Below, piece after piece: positions 49,749 through 58,131 of a stretch of 64,000 nt of DNA (the stretch's first letter is position 1; every line of letters starts with the position of its first letter). The notes below the pieces were generated by a model that was given only the letters and a program-made list of their open reading frames with translations, was not told the DNA's origin and made no database searches. The stretch lies in contig JAXGOI010000001.1 in assembly GCA_040767605.1 (NCBI GenBank), forward strand, positions 62,001-126,000, written 5' to 3'. This DNA is from JAXGOI01 sp040767605 (GTDB lineage Bacteria > Bacillota > Dehalobacteriia > UBA4068). The position numbers were made by a program, and so were the translations under genes.

Positions 49749-49786
49749 AAAGCATAGCCGGTTTTAACCCGCTATGCTTTATTTTA
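49749..49786 (+). terminator. Rho-independent terminator after the Na/Pi transporter
   Basis: AAAGCATAGC (49749-49758) and GCTATGCTTT (49771-49780) form a perfect 10-bp stem, extended inward by GGTT/AACC, followed by ATTTTAG. Confidence 0.88.
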
Positions 49787-49884
49787 GGGTTTTAGCAGGC
49801 CAGAGTTAAATTAAATGCCTTTAAAGAAAAGGAGCTTAAGAAAGGAATTTACCTATAATTGGCGAATATTTTAAAGGGTTCCTA

Positions 49885-49923
49885 AAGAGGCCTGCTAAAG
49901 GAGCCTGCCGAAGGAGGCTTAGA
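49885..49923 (+). repeat. Three 13-bp degenerate tandem units at the ftsK ribosome binding site
   Basis: AAGAGGCCTGCTA (49885-49897), AAGGAGCCTGCCG (49898-49910) and AAGGAGGCTTAGA (49911-49923). The last supplies the Shine-Dalgarno AAGGAGG; the second also carries AAGGAG. Confidence 0.75.
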
Positions 49924-49924
49924 T

Positions 49925-52321
49925 TTGTCCGCCAGAAAGTATAAAAAAAATTCTCTAAAGGCTAAAGAGAAGCGCGAGGCTGTGCAGAGGGAGATTTTCG
50001 GCATAGCTCTTTTGGCTTTTGCGCTTTTACTCTTTTTAGGCCTTTTGGGCTTTGAAAACGGGGCAATCGGCGCTATTGGTTCCGTAATGATTAAGTTTTT
50101 AAAAATAACCGCCGGCAGGGGGGCTGTTGCCTTCCCTATTTTTATTGCTTTTGGGGGCTTTGTGCTTTTTATTAACAGAGAAAGCAAGGCTTGGAATAAA
50201 CGCCTTACAGGCCTTTTTATTATATTTATCAGCATTTTGGCTTTTATCCATTTAGAGCTCCCCTTTTATGGCTTTAAAGAATATATAATCCGGGCCTGGC
50301 AGGGGGATGGGGGAGGCATTTTAGGCGGTTTGGCTTCGTATTTTTTACGCTTTGCCTTCGGCCAATGGGGCAGCATTATTGTTTTATCCTCCCTGAGTAT
50401 TATCGGGCTTTTACTTATAACTCAAATTTCTTTGGGGAGCTTTTTTAATAGGCTGGGCAAGGCCTTATGCGGCTTATTTTCTTTTTTAAACCCCGACGGG
50501 AAGGAAATTTCCGAAGATATAAAAAGTCCTTCTTCATTAAAGCCTCAAAGGCTTAAGGGCGGCGCTTTAGGGGAAGCCGAAAATGAAAGTCTATCATCCA
50601 AAAGCCGCCCTTTAATAATTTCCCATGAGGATAGAGTTCCGCCAACCCCGGTAATTGATTCCAAAGGTCAGGCCTTAGACGATGGGCAGGCGGAAGCGCC
50701 TAAATTAAATAAATTCGCAAAAGAGTATATGCCGACCCTCAGTAAAAAAGGCCAAAATATAGCAGAAAAAACTGGCTTGCCCCATACCTCTGATGAGGCT
50801 TATCCCATAGATGAAACACAAAAAGAAGGCTCCCTTACAAATGAGGGGGATTTTTCTGCCCCCGGGGGGGAGAATACCCCCGCTTTTGAGGGGGAATATA
50901 AGCTGCCTTATCCGGAATTAATTTCCGCCGGGATTAAGATAAAAAACCCCCGTATGAATAAGGCCATTACGGATGCAATCTCAATTTTAGAAGAAACTCT
51001 GGATAATTTTGGGGTTAAGGCAAAGGTCAGCCAGGTTGTGGCGGGCCCCGCCGTAACCAGATATGAATTACAGCCGGCCCCGGGGGTAAAAGTAAGCCGG
51101 ATAACCAGCCTGGCAGATGATATTGCTTTAAGCCTGGCCGCCTCGGAGGTTCGGATAGAAGCCCCGATACCGGGTAAATCCGCCGTTGGGATAGAAATCC
51201 CCCGGGCGGAAATTGCCACGGTTTATTTTAGGGATGTTATTGGGAGTCCGGAGTTTTCAAACAGCAATTCCAGGCTTTCCTTTGCTTTAGGGAAAAATAT
51301 CAGCGGCGAGCCTATAATCGGAGATTTATCAAAAATGCCCCATTTGCTTATTGCAGGGGCAACAGGCTCCGGTAAAAGTATTTGCATAAACAGCATTATT
51401 TGCAGTATGCTGTATAAGGCCAAACCCAATGAGGTAAAATTTATGTTAATTGACCCCAAAAAGGTAGAGCTTGCGGGTTATAATAAATTGCCCCATTTAA
51501 TTACCCCGGTTGTAACGGATAATAAAAAGGCGGCAGGCTGCCTTAAATGGGTTGTAAAAGAAATGGAAGACAGATATTCCCTTTTTGCCGGCAACAGGGT
51601 TAAAGATTTTAACACCTATAATGAAAAATACCCGGAGGCAGCCCTGCCTCAAATGGTTGTAATCATTGATGAGCTGGCGGATTTAATGATGGTTGCCCCG
51701 GCGGATGTTGAGGAATCCATTTGCCGTTTGGCCCAAATGGCAAGAGCCGCGGGGATTCATCTTATTGTTGCTACTCAAAGGCCTTCTGTTGATGTTATTA
51801 CCGGGCTTATTAAGGCGAATATCCCCTCCAGAATTGCTTTTGCCGTTTCTTCCTATACGGATTCCAGAACCATTTTGGATATGGCAGGGGCGGAAAAGCT
51901 TTTAGGCAGGGGGGATATGCTCTATCACCCGGTGGGTATTCCTAAGCCCATTCGTATACAGGGTACCTATATAGAAGAAAAGGATATTCATAATCTGGTG
52001 GAATATTGCCATAAACAGGCAAGCCCCCAATTTTATTCGGAAATTGAAATTCAAACGGCAGCAGAAACCGCCGGCGCCGGTAAAACAAGAGAAGAGGAAG
52101 ATTATGGAGACAGCCTCTTTTTTGAGGCTGCCCGTATGATAATAGATACAGGCCAGGCCTCCACCTCTTTTTTACAAAGGCGCTTTAGAATAGGCAACCC
52201 GAGAGCGGGGAGAATAATGGATATTCTGGAGGAAAACGGCATTGTAAGCGGGCCGGACGGCTCCAGACCCCGGAATGTGCTTATGGATTTAGACCAATTT
52301 AATGAAAGATTTGAAAAATAA
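49925..52321 (+). CDS. ftsK: DNA translocase FtsK/SpoIIIE
   Basis: The product has 798 residues with a TTG start just after AAGGAGG. Four N-terminal membrane segments (about 20-170) are followed by a 140-residue Pro/Ser/Glu linker. The alpha/beta motor (about 335-720) has Walker A AGATGSGKSICIN (near 477), Walker B VVIIDELADLMMVAP, and RLAQMARAAGIHLIVATQRPSVDVITG. The gamma winged helix (about 735-798) shows QASTSFLQRRFRIG and ARIMD-type segments. It pumps DNA through the septum and, in sporulation, into the forespore. The gene position after tepA-ylzJ matches Bacillus spoIIIE. A triplicated 16-bp segment covers the stop. Confidence 0.97.
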   Translation: MSARKYKKNSLKAKEKREAVQREIFGIALLAFALLLFLGLLGFENGAIGAIGSVMIKFLKITAGRGAVAFPIFIAFGGFVLFINRESKAWNKRLTGLFIIFISILAFIHLELPFYGFKEYIIRAWQGDGGGILGGLASYFLRFAFGQWGSIIVLSSLSIIGLLLITQISLGSFFNRLGKALCGLFSFLNPDGKEISEDIKSPSSLKPQRLKGGALGEAENESLSSKSRPLIISHEDRVPPTPVIDSKGQALDDGQAEAPKLNKFAKEYMPTLSKKGQNIAEKTGLPHTSDEAYPIDETQKEGSLTNEGDFSAPGGENTPAFEGEYKLPYPELISAGIKIKNPRMNKAITDAISILEETLDNFGVKAKVSQVVAGPAVTRYELQPAPGVKVSRITSLADDIALSLAASEVRIEAPIPGKSAVGIEIPRAEIATVYFRDVIGSPEFSNSNSRLSFALGKNISGEPIIGDLSKMPHLLIAGATGSGKSICINSIICSMLYKAKPNEVKFMLIDPKKVELAGYNKLPHLITPVVTDNKKAAGCLKWVVKEMEDRYSLFAGNRVKDFNTYNEKYPEAALPQMVVIIDELADLMMVAPADVEESICRLAQMARAAGIHLIVATQRPSVDVITGLIKANIPSRIAFAVSSYTDSRTILDMAGAEKLLGRGDMLYHPVGIPKPIRIQGTYIEEKDIHNLVEYCHKQASPQFYSEIEIQTAAETAGAGKTREEEDYGDSLFFEAARMIIDTGQASTSFLQRRFRIGNPRAGRIMDILEENGIVSGPDGSRPRNVLMDLDQFNERFEK

Positions 52322-52355
52322 AAGATCTAAAAAATAAAGGCTTAAAAAAGTAAAA
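52308..52355 (+). repeat. Three 16-bp degenerate tandem copies spanning the ftsK stop codon
   Basis: GATTTGAAAAATAAAA (52308-52323, containing the stop), GATCTAAAAAATAAAG (52324-52339) and GCTTAAAAAAGTAAAA (52340-52355). This is the same pattern as at der and infB. Confidence 0.8.
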
Positions 52356-52394
52356 ACTAGAAAAAGGAATTAAAAGGAGCGCAATATTAATTTA

Positions 52395-53426
52395 ATGGCA
52401 GAAGTAGATTTTCTCCAAAGCAGGGCCTTAAATAAACCGGTTTATGTGGATTTACGCTCGCCCGCCGAATATAGCCGGGATTGTATTCCGGGGGCCCTTA
52501 ATATACCCCTTTTTGACGACAGCCAAAGGGCGCAAATCGGGGATATTTATAAAAATATAAGCAAAGAAAAGGCCCGTTTTCTGGGTTTAAAATATGCCTC
52601 CCCAAAGCTTGAGGGTATATTAAAAGAAATTGCCAGGCTGGCGGAAGATAATAGCGTAATTTTATATTGCTGGCGGGGGGGTATGCGTTCTCAAAGCATA
52701 TATAATCTGGCCTGCTTTATGCATATACCCTGCTACCGTTTAAAAGAGGGCTATAAAAGCTACCGGGCTCATATTAAAGCCTATTTTGAAAACCCCCTGC
52801 CCTTTAAAATTGCTGTTTTACATGGCCTGACGGGCGTCGGCAAAACAGATCTTTTAAAATATATGCAAAGCCATGATTTAGCCCAGGTTGTGGATTTAGA
52901 AGGGCTTTGCGGTAATCGGGGCTCGGTTTTCGGCAATATCGGCCTGCCCCCTCAACCCAGCCAAAAATCTTTTGAAAGCGGATTATGGGCTGTGTTAAAT
53001 AATTTTATCCCTCATAAACCTGTAATTGTGGAATGTGAAAGCCGCAGAATAGGTAAAATTCTTCTGCCCCAAACCTTTTTTGAGGCAATGCAAAAAGGGC
53101 CGGGAATTTTAGCCTATGCCGGTATGCCTCAAAGAGTGGCAAGAATTATAAAAGAATATACCCCCGGAGAAAATATAGAGGATATTTTAAATGCCCTGGC
53201 CTTGCTTAAAAAAACCCTTGGGGCAAATAAAATTACCGAGCTCAGCCAAATGGCAAAAACAGGAGAATTTGCCGCCTTAGTAGAATATTTATTAGTTGGC
53301 TATTATGACCCTTTATATAAATACCCCGAAAAGCCTGATAACAGGTTTGATTTTTGCGTAAATTGCGATGATGTGGCGGCGGCTGCCTTAGCTTTAGGCA
53401 GGTTTTTGTCTGGTTTGGGGGGATAA
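52395..53426 (+). CDS. mnmH: tRNA 2-selenouridine synthase (SelU/MnmH)
   Basis: The product has 343 residues. An N-terminal rhodanese domain begins VYVDLRSPAEYSRDCIPGA and carries the catalytic Cys in LYCWRGGMRSQS (near residue 95). A C-terminal P-loop domain has LHGLTGVGKTDLL (near 142), then GNRGSVFGNIGLPPQPSQKSFE, typical of this family. The enzyme replaces sulfur by selenium in wobble 2-thiouridines of Lys, Glu and Gln tRNAs, using selenophosphate and a geranylated intermediate. It implies selenium use and a selD gene elsewhere. The rodZ gene starts 2 bases after its stop. It is an uncommon neighbour in this otherwise conserved block. Confidence 0.93.
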   Translation: MAEVDFLQSRALNKPVYVDLRSPAEYSRDCIPGALNIPLFDDSQRAQIGDIYKNISKEKARFLGLKYASPKLEGILKEIARLAEDNSVILYCWRGGMRSQSIYNLACFMHIPCYRLKEGYKSYRAHIKAYFENPLPFKIAVLHGLTGVGKTDLLKYMQSHDLAQVVDLEGLCGNRGSVFGNIGLPPQPSQKSFESGLWAVLNNFIPHKPVIVECESRRIGKILLPQTFFEAMQKGPGILAYAGMPQRVARIIKEYTPGENIEDILNALALLKKTLGANKITELSQMAKTGEFAALVEYLLVGYYDPLYKYPEKPDNRFDFCVNCDDVAAAALALGRFLSGLGG

Positions 53427-53428
53427 TT

Positions 53429-54187
53429 GTGCTGGATATCGGTTCCCGCTTAAAGGAAGCAAGGCTTTCTCAGGGTTTAACTTTACAGGCTATTGAGGAA
53501 GATACTAAAATTTCTTCCCGCTATTTACGGGCCATGGAGGAAAATAACTTTTTCCAACTGCCCGGAACGGCCTATGCCATAGGTTTTTTGAAAATATACT
53601 CAAAATACCTTTCTTTAAACAGCGAGGAAATTGTTGAAGCCTTTAAAGAATCCGCCAATTTTAAAGAAACCCCCAAAATTATAATAGATACCGAAGAAAA
53701 TGATAATAACACTCTGGCCAAGCTTAACCGCAGCCCCTGGCAAAAATGGAGAATCGGAGTTTTAATCTCCCTTATTTTTATTATATCAGCCGGCGGCTTT
53801 TTATATTATTTAGGCAGCAGGCCGCCGGTGGAGCCTCCCGGAGGCAATATGGCGGATGAAGAGCCCCAGGCCCCTTATGTTCCGGATGAAAATATACTTG
53901 ATCCTGATATCCCTGATGAGGTAATTATTCCCGAGCCGGTAATTACCGGAATAGAGTTGGAAATTGTGGCTGCTAACGGACCCTGCTGGCTTAGAGCCCA
54001 GGGGAGTGAGGAAACCGCCGAGCATAATTTAAAAAAAGGCGATAAAATACTAATTAAAGACCCAAAATTTTTAAAGGTTAAATACGGCAGCGCCGGCGCT
54101 GTGGATGTTTATTTAAACGGAGCCCTGCAATTGCCTTTAGGCGCTGTCGGCGCCGTGAGGGAGCAGGAATATTTTGCCGAGCAGTAA
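53429..54187 (+). CDS. rodZ: RodZ-like helix-turn-helix membrane protein
   Basis: The product has 252 residues with a GTG start. An N-terminal Xre-type helix-turn-helix (GSRLKEARLSQGLTLQAIEE, then KISSRYLRAMEENNF, about 5-45, extending to 75) is followed by one membrane segment (IGVLISLIFIISAGGFLYYLG, about 108-128). A Pro/Asp/Glu-rich linker and an extracytoplasmic DUF4115-like beta domain follow (about 170-252, GPCWLRAQGSEETAEHNLKKG). RodZ links MreB filaments to the wall-elongation machinery. The gene sits between ftsK and rimO/pgsA as in many Clostridia. Confidence 0.92.
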   Translation: MLDIGSRLKEARLSQGLTLQAIEEDTKISSRYLRAMEENNFFQLPGTAYAIGFLKIYSKYLSLNSEEIVEAFKESANFKETPKIIIDTEENDNNTLAKLNRSPWQKWRIGVLISLIFIISAGGFLYYLGSRPPVEPPGGNMADEEPQAPYVPDENILDPDIPDEVIIPEPVITGIELEIVAANGPCWLRAQGSEETAEHNLKKGDKILIKDPKFLKVKYGSAGAVDVYLNGALQLPLGAVGAVREQEYFAEQ

Positions 54188-54224
54188 GTTCTAGTTTTTT
54201 GATTTTTACTTAAGGGAGAAAAGA

Positions 54225-55559
54225 ATGCCGCAAAAACAGGGTGTATATATACTGAGCCTGGGTTGCGCCAAGAACCTTGTGGATAGCGAGATGATGGCCG
54301 GGCTTTTGGAAAGCTGCTTTTGGCATATTGTGGATGAGCCTTCAAAAGCCGGGATTATTATTATAAATACCTGCGGTTTTATTCAGGCAGCTAAAGAAGA
54401 GGCTATTGCGAGTATATTGGAAATGGCCGAATATAAAAAAAGCGGTATTTGCCGCCTTTTGATAGCCGTTGGCTGCATGGTGGAAAAATATCAGGAAGAA
54501 ATGGCAAAAAGCCTGCCTGAAGTAGACGCATTTTTAAAGGCTTCTCAAATAAAAGAAATTGCCCTGTTATTAGAAGGAAAAACCGGGCTCAACTGCCCGG
54601 GGGAGGATTTGCCCGGGGATTATAATCTTCTGCGCCGCCTGAGTACTCCGGCCTATATGGCATATTTAAAAATAGCGGAAGGCTGCAATAATTATTGCAG
54701 CTATTGTCTTATTCCCCAGCTTAGAGGGAGCTTAAAAAGCCGGAGCAAAGAAGATATCTTGGAAGAGGCAAGGTTCCTTGCCCAAAAAGGGGTAAAGGAA
54801 TTAATTATTATCGCCCAGGATATTACAGCCTATGGTATAGATATTTACGGCAAAGCCTCTTTTAGTGAATTACTGGCTGATTTGGCAAAGCTGCCCTTTA
54901 TTTGGATACGCCTTTTATACGCCTACCCCAGCCGAATAGATGAAGAGCTTTTGGGTATTATAAAAAAGCATAAGAATATTTGCCATTATTTGGATATCCC
55001 CCTGCAGCATATAGATAATGGTGTTTTAAATGCCATGGGCCGCCGGGGGGGAGAAGAGCTAATCAGAGAAAAGATTGCCTTAATTAAAAGGCATATACCG
55101 GATATAGCCCTTAGAACTACTTTTATAGTCGGTTTTCCCGGTGAGGATAAAAAGGCCTTTAAAAAGCTGATGGATTTTGCCGGCGAGGGCCATTTTCAAT
55201 GGGTGGGGGCTTTTGAATATTGTAAAGAGGCGGATACCCCCGCCGCCAAATTGCCAAGGCAAAAAGACAGAGCTACAAAAATACGCCGCCATAACAGGCT
55301 TATGGAGCTTTTAGCCCAAAAAAGCCAAGAAGGATTAAAAAAATTTATAGGAAAAACCTTAGATGTTTTAGTTGAGGGCAGTATAAAAGGGGAAGAAAAA
55401 CTCTATTTTGGCCGCAGCCAATACCATGCCCCCGATGTAGACGGCTTAATTTATTTTAAAGTTAAAAAAGCTAAAGAAGGCCAAATAAAACCGGGGCAAT
55501 TTATAAAGGTTAAAATAAATCAGGCGGATGTTTACGATTTAATGGGCGAGGTGGAGTAA
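54225..55559 (+). CDS. rimO: Ribosomal protein S12 methylthiotransferase RimO
   Basis: The product has 444 residues, of usual length. The N-terminal UPF0004 domain holds three cluster cysteines (LGCAKNLVDSEMM, NTCGFI, VGCMVEKY). The radical SAM core has the CxxxCxxC motif in EGCNNYCSYCLIPQLRG (about 145-161), then DITAYGIDIYG, the YPSRI segment and PLQHIDNGVLNAMGRRG. A TRAM domain ends the protein. RimO methylthiolates the conserved Asp of S12, and the SYC(L/T)IP form together with IYG and S12-context residues favours RimO over MiaB. pgsA begins one base after its stop. Confidence 0.95.
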   Translation: MPQKQGVYILSLGCAKNLVDSEMMAGLLESCFWHIVDEPSKAGIIIINTCGFIQAAKEEAIASILEMAEYKKSGICRLLIAVGCMVEKYQEEMAKSLPEVDAFLKASQIKEIALLLEGKTGLNCPGEDLPGDYNLLRRLSTPAYMAYLKIAEGCNNYCSYCLIPQLRGSLKSRSKEDILEEARFLAQKGVKELIIIAQDITAYGIDIYGKASFSELLADLAKLPFIWIRLLYAYPSRIDEELLGIIKKHKNICHYLDIPLQHIDNGVLNAMGRRGGEELIREKIALIKRHIPDIALRTTFIVGFPGEDKKAFKKLMDFAGEGHFQWVGAFEYCKEADTPAAKLPRQKDRATKIRRHNRLMELLAQKSQEGLKKFIGKTLDVLVEGSIKGEEKLYFGRSQYHAPDVDGLIYFKVKKAKEGQIKPGQFIKVKINQADVYDLMGEVE

Positions 55560-55560
55560 A

Positions 55561-56130
55561 TTGCGAACTTTAAATTTAGCAAACAGGCTTACCTTAATCA
55601 GAATATTTCTTGTGCCGGTATTTGTTTTAGTCACTACTACCCAAATACCTAAATACGGGGATTTAATCGCGGCCCTGATTTTTATTTTAGCGGCATCCAC
55701 CGACGGCCTTGACGGCTATGTTGCCAGAACCCGCAAGGAGATTACGGTTTTAGGCAAATTTATGGACCCTTTGGCGGATAAATTATTAATTTCCGCGGCT
55801 TTAATCGCTTTGGTAGAAATGGGAAGAATCAGCTCCTGGATTGCGATTATTATTATCAGCCGGGAATTTGCCGTTACGGGTTTAAGGACAATTGCGGCGG
55901 CAGAGGGTAAAATAATTGCGGCCTCCGGTTTGGGGAAGCTTAAAACCATCAGCCAGATAGTTGCCATCAGCGCCCTGCTTTTAGAGAATTTTTCCTATAT
56001 ATATTTAATTGTACCTAAGGCGCTTTTTCATTATTTTGCCGGCGGTATGATGTATTTGGCGGTTTTTTTCACTATTTATTCCGGGGTGGATTATTTAATG
56101 AAATGCTGGAAATATCTTTTCCCCCAGTAA
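55561..56130 (+). CDS. pgsA: CDP-diacylglycerol-glycerol-3-phosphate 3-phosphatidyltransferase
   Basis: The product has 189 residues with a TTG start one base after the rimO stop. The enzyme makes phosphatidylglycerol phosphate from CDP-diacylglycerol and glycerol-3-phosphate, linking to plsY, gpsA and plsC in this window. The CDP-alcohol phosphatidyltransferase signature is complete: DGLDGYVAR (about 49-57), eight residues, then GKFMDPLAD. NLANRLTLIRIFLVPVFVL opens the protein and four to six membrane spans are seen. The order rimO-pgsA-cinA is widespread in Firmicutes. Confidence 0.96.
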   Translation: MRTLNLANRLTLIRIFLVPVFVLVTTTQIPKYGDLIAALIFILAASTDGLDGYVARTRKEITVLGKFMDPLADKLLISAALIALVEMGRISSWIAIIIISREFAVTGLRTIAAAEGKIIAASGLGKLKTISQIVAISALLLENFSYIYLIVPKALFHYFAGGMMYLAVFFTIYSGVDYLMKCWKYLFPQ

Positions 56131-56205
56131 ATCAAGTTTCTCCCTATTTAGTATAATTTAAGGGGTTTATTGGGAGCCGGGGGGTTTTTATTTAAAAGGA
56201 GCAAA

Positions 56206-56691
56206 ATGCTGAATCAGACCATAAACGATTTATCCAATTGTATAGTAGCAGGCCTTATAAAAGAGGGCAAATACCTTGCTTTGGCGGAATCCTGCACCGG
56301 CGGCTTGCTTGCTTCTGCTATTACCTCGGTTCCGGGGAGCTCAAAATGCTTTGGTTTTGGCGTGGTAAGCTATAGTAATGAGGCCAAAGAGAGGGTTTTA
56401 AGTGTTTCTGCCCGGTGTTTGAATAGCTTTGGGGCTGTTAGTAAAGAAACCGCTTTGGAAATGGCCAGAGGCCTAAAAAGCCTCTCTGGCGCCGATATGG
56501 CCCTTTCCGTTACGGGTATAGCGGGGCCAGACGGCGGTACTAAGGAAAAGCCTGTGGGTTTGGTTTATTTTGGCCTTTCTTTTAAGGGCGGAGAGGATTC
56601 TTTTCGCCATCAATTTAGGGGCAGCCGTGAGGAAATCCGCCTGCAGGCTGTAGAAAAGGGCCTTGAAATTTTAAAAACAGCCTTAAAATAA
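56206..56691 (+). CDS. pncC: Nicotinamide-nucleotide amidohydrolase (PncC/CinA C-terminal domain)
   Basis: The product has 161 residues from the ATG at 56206 (AAAGGAGC upstream). The CinA C-terminal signature is present: LALAESCTGGLLASAITSVP (about 23-42), VVSYSNEAKERVL, GAVSKETALEMARG, and SVTGIAGPDGGTKEKPVGLV. It deamidates nicotinamide mononucleotide to nicotinic acid mononucleotide in NAD salvage. Many Firmicutes have the full two-domain CinA after pgsA; here only the PncC part is encoded and nothing upstream resembles the missing MoCF-like domain, so this is the short form. Confidence 0.93.
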   Translation: MLNQTINDLSNCIVAGLIKEGKYLALAESCTGGLLASAITSVPGSSKCFGFGVVSYSNEAKERVLSVSARCLNSFGAVSKETALEMARGLKSLSGADMALSVTGIAGPDGGTKEKPVGLVYFGLSFKGGEDSFRHQFRGSREEIRLQAVEKGLEILKTALK

Positions 56692-56726
56692 TTTAAAAAC
56701 TTTTGCCATAAGGAGTATTAAAATAA

Positions 56727-57359
56727 ATGATAAGTAATTACCCTAAAATAAAGGCTTTTCTGCCGCTTTTTTTATGTATATTCGCTGTTTTTTTTACGGC
56801 CTGCCAGCGGGGCGGGGAGCTTTCCCTCTCTAAAATGGAGCCCCAGATGTATAAACATATTACCGGGTATCAAATAAGCGTCCCCGGGGATTGGCTGCCT
56901 GCCGCCCAAACAGCGGCCGGGGTGTATTTTATTGATGACAATAATAATATTTCCCTTAATATTATCAGCGAAATGGGGGGTATGGATTTTTACAGCCCGG
57001 AAGAATTAATCCAAATGGTTATTGAAAAGCTGGGTTCATCCTTAAAAGATATAAAAACCCGCCAAATTCTGGGGGTGCAGGATAAAAAATCTCAATACGG
57101 TGTGGTTATCAGCGGAGAAAATGCCTCCGGGGAAGTTATCGCAAATACAATTTGGCTTTATGAGCCCGTTAACGGAATCCGCTATTATTTATTTTTTAAT
57201 TGCGGGGGGGATGATTATACCCGTTTTGAAGGGGTTTTTAATGAGGTAATTAAATCTTTCCGCTTTATTGCCAATGATGAAGAGGTTTTTAGCCTTTTAA
57301 ATTTAGATAAAGAAGAGCTGGATGAAAAAATGAAAACCGGCCTTACAAAAGTTGATTAA
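56727..57359 (+). CDS. Putative lipoprotein, PsbP/DcrB-like fold
   Basis: The product has 210 residues. A basic start and hydrophobic core (FLPLFLCIFAVFF) end in a lipobox FTAC (Cys 26), so the mature protein is probably lipid-anchored outside the membrane. The rest contains YQISVPGDWLPAAQTAAGVYFID, NISLNIISEM, EELIQMVIEKLG and FEGVFNEVIKSFRF. The pattern of beta strands and a terminal helix resembles PsbP/DcrB/LpqN-type proteins. I cannot assign a function. No operon partner is evident; the next feature is tRNA-Leu. Confidence 0.75.
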   Translation: MISNYPKIKAFLPLFLCIFAVFFTACQRGGELSLSKMEPQMYKHITGYQISVPGDWLPAAQTAAGVYFIDDNNNISLNIISEMGGMDFYSPEELIQMVIEKLGSSLKDIKTRQILGVQDKKSQYGVVISGENASGEVIANTIWLYEPVNGIRYYLFFNCGGDDYTRFEGVFNEVIKSFRFIANDEEVFSLLNLDKEELDEKMKTGLTKVD

Positions 57360-57440
57360 AAGTAATTGATAAGGCCGCGGGTTTTTAGTAATTATTTTAT
57401 TAAAGCCCAGCCAGAGTTAAATAAAAGTTTTTTGGCGGGG

Positions 57441-57469
57441 TTGATTTTTATAAAAAACTATGTTATATT
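57441..57469 (+). promoter_or_regulatory. Promoter for tRNA-Leu
   Basis: TTGATT (57441-57446), 17-base spacer, TATATT (57464-57469), ending 17 bases before the mature tRNA. Confidence 0.65.
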
Positions 57470-57486
57470 AACTCTTGCCAAGTTAT

Positions 57487-57572
57487 GCGGCTGTGGCGGA
57501 ATTGGCAGACGCGCTAGATTCAGGTTCTAGTGGGGAAACTTCGTGGGGGTTCAAGTCCCTTCAGCCGCACCA
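57487..57572 (+). tRNA. tRNA-Leu, anticodon CAG
   Basis: The 86-base class II tRNA has acceptor GCGGCTG/CAGCCGC, anticodon stem CTAGA/TCTAG with loop TTCAGGT (anticodon CAG, reading CUG), a long variable arm (TGGGGAAACTTCG region), T-loop TTCAAGT, and an encoded CCA. Confidence 0.95.
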
Positions 57573-57574
57573 AA

Positions 57575-57613
57575 AAAATCATGCAAGGTATTAATACCCT
57601 GCATGATTTTTTA
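57575..57613 (+). terminator. Rho-independent terminator after tRNA-Leu
   Basis: AATCATGCA (57577-57585) and TGCATGATT (57600-57608), with inner GGTAT/ATACC, then a T-run. Confidence 0.92.
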
Positions 57614-57671
57614 TCTTTACTATGCTATACTAAAAATAAAGTCTTAAAGTATACTCTAATAGGAGGCCATT

Positions 57672-57902
57672 ATGAAAGCATTAAATTTTGCTAAGATTGC
57701 GTTTTTAATTGTCGGGGCTCTGGTTGCCTATGAATTTATCTTTATCCGGGGAATGTTTACCTGGGTAATCGCCGTTATAGCTATTCTTGCCGCCGGAGCG
57801 GCAAATATAATTTTAAATATAAAGCATGGGAATTGGCTGCAAGCGGCTCTTTATTTGCTGTCAACCATTGCTTTTTGCATGGGTTATTTTGCCCTTGCAT
57901 AA
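57672..57902 (+). CDS. Small hydrophobic membrane protein, unknown
   Basis: The product has 76 residues that I do not recognise. Three hydrophobic segments are visible: IAFLIVGALVAYEFIFI (about 9-25), WVIAVIAILAAGAANIILNI (about 31-50) and WLQAALYLLSTIAFCMGYFAL (about 55-75). A strong AGGAGG ribosome binding site precedes the ATG and a terminator follows, so it is probably a real monocistronic gene. There are no charged motifs or catalytic residues. Confidence 0.65.
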   Translation: MKALNFAKIAFLIVGALVAYEFIFIRGMFTWVIAVIAILAAGAANIILNIKHGNWLQAALYLLSTIAFCMGYFALA

Positions 57903-57991
57903 GCGCTGAGAAAAGGCTTAACAGAGCCTGCGGTATTTACTTTAAGCACAGACTAAAAATAAAATGTTTAATACAGGGGGGCCAATAAAAT

Positions 57992-58030
57992 AAGATGATA
58001 TGAGCTAAAAACCTCTCATCTTGTTTTTTT
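57992..58030 (+). terminator. Rho-independent terminator after the small membrane protein
   Basis: AAGATGA (57992-57998) pairs with TCATCTT (58016-58022), with an inner GAG/CTC pairing across a bulge, followed by GTTTTTTT. Confidence 0.7.
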
Positions 58031-58131
58031 AAGGGGATAGCAGGGCAAAGTCTCCGGATAAAACTCGCCTTATAAAAAGCATTTTAGGCAAGAGTGTTTC
58101 AGGTAATCTATTTTTAAGGGAGGTTATATAT

